Below the pieces are notes generated by a model that worked only from the letters and a program-made list of their open reading frames with translations, searched no databases and was not told the origin of the DNA. A stretch of DNA of 10,888 nt, from contig NZ_BAAARY010000040.1 of assembly GCF_039532605.1 (NCBI RefSeq), positions 1 to 10,888 of the forward strand, written 5' to 3'. This DNA is from Pilimelia columellifera. GTDB lineage: Bacteria > Actinomycetota > Actinomycetes > Mycobacteriales > Micromonosporaceae. Positions within the stretch are counted from its first letter, which is position 1; each line of letters starts with the position of its first letter. Below, in pieces: positions 7,269 through 10,888 of the stretch. The position numbers were made by a program, and so were the translations under genes.

Positions 7269-9132
7269 TCAAAGTGAAATGTCGTCCACATAGACGGTGG
7301 GGTTGGAGATGGCCGTGGCCATAAACGATCCGAGTTGGCGCGCCATAAGAACGGCCCTGTCGTCGGAAATCCGGCCCCGGGCGTAGACCAAGCGGGCCTC
7401 GTAATCGTCACCACGGGGAAGGATTTCGAACTTCAGGTCGTAGTGAGTGTGCCCGGACGGCAGCTGAAGGACCTCGACACCGAGGCCGTCCGCCGCATGG
7501 CGCCACGAGGGTAGGTCCTGGTAGACGATCAGATTCTGGAAGAGTGGGAGCCGGTCTCCGCCCCGGCCACCGCCCAACTCGGCGACGATCCGTTCAATCG
7601 GCACCGCACTGTGCCGCTGTCCGTCGAGCAATGCGGTACGGGCCTGGTCAAGCAGGTCCGCGAAGGTGGAATCCTCGTCGACGGTGAGCGCCAGCGGCAC
7701 GGCCGTCACGAAGTATCCGGCCATGTCCTGCGTCCAGTCGGGGCTGCGGTTGGCAAGCGGTGTCCCGACAACCACCGTTTCCTGACCGGCCAGACGTGCC
7801 AGCCAGGACACGTACCCAGCGACGAATACCGACATCTCGGTGATCCGGTACTCGCGGCAGAGTTGCCGAAGGCGCGCGCCGAAGTCGACCGGTAGGTCGA
7901 CCGTGGTCCATCCGGCCTGGGTACTCAGCGCGTCCCGACGCGGTTGATCGACCGGCAGATTGAGGCTCTCGGGTATTGCCGCCAGGGCCTGGTGCCAGTG
8001 CCGCAGTGCCAGTTCGGCCTCCGCCATCCGGTCGGGGGTCGCCTCGTCGAGGCGCTGCCAGGCCGCGTAGTCGACGCTCTGCAGGGCGGGGTGCGGGTCA
8101 GTCGTCGTGCCCGGATTCCGTAGCAGGTGTACCAGGTCGTCGACGAGGACGCCCCAGGACCAGCCGTCGGCGATGATCTGATGCACCGCCATCACCAGCA
8201 GGTGATCGTCCTCGGCGAAACTCAGGCCACTCAGCCGCAGCGGCGCCGCGGCGCCAAGTTCGAACGCCTCAGCCGCCGTCGAGGCGATCACCTCCCGGCA
8301 CATGGCCGCCCGCTGCGCCTCGGTAAGGCCCGCATGAGTCGTCCAGGGCAGTGGGGGCGGATCGCCGATCCGGCAGAACGGCACGCCTTCCTCAACGGGG
8401 AAGCTCGTGCGCAACACTTCATGCCGCGCCAGCAGGCCGCTGACCGCGCGGGACACCTCGTCGCGGGACGCTCCGGTGACCCGCAAGCCCGTCGGGGCAC
8501 TCATCGCCGTGCTGTTCGGTTCGAGCTGTTGGAGGAACCACAGGCGTTCCTGGAATCGATTCAGCGGCAGCCGCTCGCCCCGCGAGATCGGCTGGGGCAC
8601 CGCGGATCGGGCGGCCTCCGCACCGGCCACCAGCTCGCGAAGCCGGGTCAAGGTGGGCAGCGCGAGGAAGTCGGCAACCGCCACGCTCACACCGCACCGG
8701 CTGGTCACAGCGGCCAACAGGCGGAGGGCATACAACGAGGTGCCGCCGGCTTCGAAGAAGTCATCGGCCGTCGAACGAAGTGTTGTCCGCCACACTTCTG
8801 TGTCGGGATCGTCGTCGCCGCCATCTGTCTCGGCCGCACGCTCGGCGACCATGCGGCACAGTGCCGCGACGTCCGCCTTGCCGTGGGCGGTGGTAGGCAG
8901 CTCACTGACGACCGTCAGCGAAGCGGGAATGGCGGCGGCGGGAAGAGTCGCGCCCAGGTCAACGCGCCAGCTAGCCCAGTCAGCACCGGGAAGCGGCACC
9001 ATGACCGCGTCCATCCGGGCGAGCCCGGCGTCGTCGACCCAGGTGAAAACACAGGTTTCGGCTACGTAGGGAAGGGCGGAGAGCGCCGCCTCCACCTCAC
9101 CAAGTTCGATCCGCACTCCGCCGATCTTGACC
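7269..9132 (-). CDS. NRPS 3' part (A fragment-PCP-C), gene interrupted by an insertion sequence
   Basis: The readable remainder of a larger NRPS gene. It begins abruptly at the IS border with VKIGGVRIELGEVE, the A8 hinge of an A domain, and an in-frame TGA lies just inside the IS (9137-9135). A GTG at 9116 could restart a 615-residue fragment; residue numbers here count from it. Domains: the A-domain C-terminal lobe with catalytic-type Lys80 in HGKAD; a PCP with Ser127 in AGGTSL, whose first loop is about four residues short; and a C domain about 181-610 with RLWFLQQLEP near its start. The C active-site motif reads HQIIADG at 312-318, so the second, catalytic His is Gln313 (codon CAG at 8180-8178). 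The protein stops right after the C domain, so the module continues on the next protein, whose ATG is 44 bases downstream. Most of this A domain and everything before it lie beyond the IS, outside the window. The fragment cannot make a full module; the gene is probably inactive as it stands. Confidence 0.85.
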
Positions 9133-9138
9133 TGTCAA
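9133..9138 (-). promoter_or_regulatory. Outward -35-like hexamer TTGACA at the IS left end
   Basis: The outermost six bases of the left repeat, read on the minus strand toward the NRPS fragment, are TTGACA, the consensus -35 hexamer. The matching -10 site would lie in NRPS sequence. At spacings of 17-18 the hexamers are TGCGGA and GCGGAT, which are poor -10 boxes. Established: some insertion sequences carry -35 hexamers in their ends that form hybrid promoters with flanking DNA. Here the -35 is clear and the promoter is doubtful. Confidence 0.35.
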
Positions 9139-9177
9139 CGCTCTCTGAAAATTGGTTCTGGCCCACTTTTCGTGCAG
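9133..9177 (+). repeat. Left terminal inverted repeat of the ISL3 element
   Basis: A 45-bp repeat starting TGTCAACGCTCTCTGAAAAT and ending TTTTCGTGCAG. Its reverse complement is found at 10844-10888 with a single mismatch, T at 9152. Similarity stops at 9178, which fixes the inner boundary. Confidence 0.95.
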
Positions 9178-9230
9178 GCCCTGATCCTCCGGCCGTTTGT
9201 CCACTGTGGTATCTGGCTGCATGATCGACG

Positions 9231-10823
9231 GTGTCATCAGCGTGTTGTTCCCCTGGGCCAGGTTTGCGGATCTGGGCGCAGACGGCGAGGCCCAGTGTGC
9301 TTTGCCCCGGGTGTTCGCAGCTCACGTCACGAGTGCACTCCCGGTATCGCCGGACGTTGGAGGACGCCACCGCGGCCGGTCGGTCGGTGAGCCTGCGGTT
9401 GCTCGTGCGCCGTTTCCGCTGCCCGGTTCCGGCCTGCGAGGTGTTGACGTTCGCGGAACAGATACCTGGATTGACCTGGCGGTATGCCCGCCGGAGCCCG
9501 GTCGCGAAGGCAGCGTTGGAGGTCATCGCGGTCGCGTTAGCCGGCCGGCCGGGCTCACGGCTGGCGGCCGCCCTTGGCTTGGCGGCAAGCCGCAGCGTGT
9601 TGCTGCGGCTGCTGCGGGCGTTGCCGCTTCCCGTGCCTCGGACGGTACGGGTTCTGGGCGTGGACGACTTCGCGCTGCGCCGTGGGCACGTCTATGCCAC
9701 CGTGCTGATCGACCTGGAGACCGGGCGGCCGATCGACGTGCTGGCGGACCGCCAGAGCGCCACCCTCGCTGCGTGGCTGCAGGAGCATCCTGAGATCGAG
9801 GTGATTTGCCGCGACCGGGCTGGCGCCTACGCCGAAGCCGCGGCGACGGCCGCCCCGCAAGCGATCCAGGTCGCGGACCGATGGCATCTATGGAACAACC
9901 TCGCCGGGCACGTCGAGAAAACGGTCGCCCGGCACCACCGATGCCTGACCGAGGCGCGCGCTCAGACACTGCAGCGCCAACAGCAGCTGAGCGGCCTCGC
10001 TGTCATCGCCGCTCCAGCACCGGAGTCCGCGTCGTCGCCGCGACCCGCGGACACGCCCGAATCGGCAGCTCAGGCCCGAGTGCGGCACCGGTATCAAAGC
10101 GTCCATCAACTGGCCGCAGACGGCTACGGCGCCAAGACGATCGCCCGGCAGCTGAACCTCGCCCGGGGCACCGTCCGCCGCTACCTACGCGCCTGCACCG
10201 TCGACGACCTCCTCAACCGGCCCCGAGCTGGCCGGCCCAGCCGCCTGGACCCGTTCACCGCCTACCTGCAACAGCGCCTGGCCGAGGGCAAGACAAACGC
10301 CACCGAACTGTTCCGGGAGATCACCGCCCGCGGCTACAAGGGCACCGCCAACTCAGTTCGCATCTACCTGAAACCGCTACGGACCCTCGCGGCGCTGAAC
10401 ACCGACCTCGGGCCGGTCCCAACGCCGACACCGAAACCCCGCAAGATCAGCAGCTGGATCCTGCGGCACCCCGACAAGCTCACCGACAAAGACCGCACCG
10501 GCCTCGCTGCCGCGCTAGCGGCCTGCCCTCACCTGAAGACTCTGGCCGGCCACGTCCGGCGCTTCGCCGAGATCCTCACCCGCCGCCACGGCCACCAACT
10601 CGAAGACTGGCTACACGACATCGACACCGAGACCGAACAACCGGACCTGGCCTCCTTCGCCACCGGACTCCGCCGCGACCTCCCGGCGGTAGTCAACGGC
10701 TTGACCCTCGCCCACAACTCAGGCCCGGTCGAAGGCCACGTCAACAAGATCAAAATGCTGAAACGACAAATGTTCGGCCGAGCCAACCTCGACCTGCTCC
10801 GCCGCCGAATCCTCCTAGCCTGA
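9231..10823 (+). CDS. ISL3-family transposase
   Basis: A 530-residue DDE transposase that cuts and joins the ends of its own element. Seen in order: an N-terminal zinc-binding motif, CPGC at 25-28 with C64 and C69; RVHSRYRR at 34-41, typical of ISL3 proteins; catalytic Asp at D145 or D146 (LGVDDFALRRG); Asp195 (CRDRAGAY); WHLWNN near 218-223; an internal helix-turn-helix about 291-322 (KTIARQLNLARGTVRRYLRA); and Glu501 in SGPVEGHVNKIKMLKRQMFG, the C-terminal signature of the family. The start is uncertain. The GTG at 9231 has no clear ribosome binding site. The ATG at 9221 in the frame one base off reads MIDGVISVLFP, much like normal ISL3 N-termini, so a small deletion may have shifted the frame near 9250-9270. 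The catalytic core is complete. Confidence 0.9.
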   Translation: MSSACCSPGPGLRIWAQTARPSVLCPGCSQLTSRVHSRYRRTLEDATAAGRSVSLRLLVRRFRCPVPACEVLTFAEQIPGLTWRYARRSPVAKAALEVIAVALAGRPGSRLAAALGLAASRSVLLRLLRALPLPVPRTVRVLGVDDFALRRGHVYATVLIDLETGRPIDVLADRQSATLAAWLQEHPEIEVICRDRAGAYAEAAATAAPQAIQVADRWHLWNNLAGHVEKTVARHHRCLTEARAQTLQRQQQLSGLAVIAAPAPESASSPRPADTPESAAQARVRHRYQSVHQLAADGYGAKTIARQLNLARGTVRRYLRACTVDDLLNRPRAGRPSRLDPFTAYLQQRLAEGKTNATELFREITARGYKGTANSVRIYLKPLRTLAALNTDLGPVPTPTPKPRKISSWILRHPDKLTDKDRTGLAAALAACPHLKTLAGHVRRFAEILTRRHGHQLEDWLHDIDTETEQPDLASFATGLRRDLPAVVNGLTLAHNSGPVEGHVNKIKMLKRQMFGRANLDLLRRRILLA

Positions 10824-10843
10824 CCGGCACCGAGCCGTCAACG

Positions 10844-10888
10844 CTGCACGAAAAGTGGGCCAGAACCAGTTTTCAGAGAGCGTTGACA
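10844..10888 (-). repeat. Right terminal inverted repeat of the ISL3 element
   Basis: A 45-bp repeat starting CTGCACGAAAAGTGGGCCAG and ending GAGAGCGTTGACA at the window edge. It pairs with 9133-9177 except for one base. The 20 bases between the transposase stop and this repeat hold nothing recognisable. Confidence 0.95.
10883..10888 (+). promoter_or_regulatory. Outward -35-like hexamer TTGACA at the IS right end
   Basis: The last six bases of the element, read outward on the plus strand, are TTGACA. Any -10 box would lie beyond the window, so no promoter can be judged. On the far side the NRPS 5' part should run on the minus strand, so transcription from here would be antisense to it. Confidence 0.25.

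Larger units (their letters stand above)
9133..10888 (+). mobile_element. Complete ISL3-family insertion sequence
   Basis: A 1756-bp element bounded by 45-bp terminal inverted repeats that match at 44 of 45 positions, with one plus-strand transposase between them. It is inserted in the A8 motif of an NRPS gene, opposite to that gene's direction. Its right end is the last base of the window, so the far flank cannot be read and the target duplication (usually 8 bp in this family) cannot be tested; on the left it would be 9125-9132 (TCTTGACC). Ending exactly on an IS end suggests that the window reaches a contig edge made by a repeated element (inference). Confidence 0.92.

Noticed and set aside
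7225..7272. TTG start at 7272 for the terminal NRPS, overlapping the upstream stop
   Set aside because: Possible, but a rare start codon. The added 16 residues do not look like an A-domain lead-in, and the ATG at 7224 has GGAA at good spacing.
9125..9132. TCTTGACC as an 8-bp target-site duplication
   Set aside because: Only one flank is in the window, so duplication cannot be shown. It is mentioned as a candidate only.
8127..9224. 365-codon plus-strand open frame running across the IS border
   Set aside because: It is antisense to the PCP and C domains of the interrupted NRPS, and its end runs into the IS repeat, so it is chance joining of two unrelated sequences.
9197..9793. 198-codon plus-strand frame overlapping the transposase start
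   Set aside because: Only its first part (from ATG 9221) resembles ISL3 N-termini. After about 9255 it loses all similarity and is out of frame with the catalytic core.
1..10888. CRISPR arrays, tRNA or rRNA genes, epimerisation domains, MbtH-like gene
   Set aside because: I looked for these and saw no direct repeat array, no RNA gene and no such domain in any frame.

Overview
The window is high-GC DNA from an actinomycete, judged from strong G/C third-position bias, long shadow ORFs on both strands, and a modular non-ribosomal peptide synthetase (NRPS) locus. I cannot name the genus. It holds the end of a specialised-metabolite cluster, transcribed leftward on the minus strand, and an insertion sequence at the right edge that has cut into the cluster.

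Layout from right to left, in the direction of transcription. (1) 9133-10888 is a complete ISL3-type insertion sequence with 45-bp terminal inverted repeats (44 of 45 match). It carries one plus-strand transposase. Its right end is the last base of the window. (2) 7269-9132 is the 3' part of an NRPS gene. The IS lies inside the A8 core motif of an adenylation (A) domain, so what remains is the end of that A domain, a carrier protein (PCP) and a condensation (C) domain. The C domain reads HQxxxDG where HHxxxDG is expected. (3) 1420-7224 is an intact two-module NRPS, A-PCP-C-A-PCP-TE, ending in a thioesterase with a GWSMG nucleophile elbow. (4) 62-1420 is a radical SAM/PLP aminomutase-like protein of the KamA (lysine 2,3-aminomutase) family. 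Its start overlaps the NRPS stop by one base (TGATG). (5) 1-61 is a short downstream stretch, perhaps holding the start of another gene.

How the parts may work together (inference): the KamA-like enzyme probably makes a beta-amino acid that one of the NRPS A domains loads. The two residues that hold the lysine epsilon-amine in true lysine 2,3-aminomutase appear changed (Asp to Arg, Asp to Ser), so the substrate is probably not lysine. The two A domains of the intact NRPS form a matched pair with unusual cores (FDAV-[FL]-[KR]-D and RVHPAEV) and a basic residue at the position of GrsA Trp239. Formally the upstream C domain and the first A domain of the next protein make one module split over two proteins. 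The intact NRPS could also act alone as a dipeptide synthetase. The IS should abolish the full-length upstream NRPS in this strain, so the product of the complete assembly line is probably not made as it originally was.
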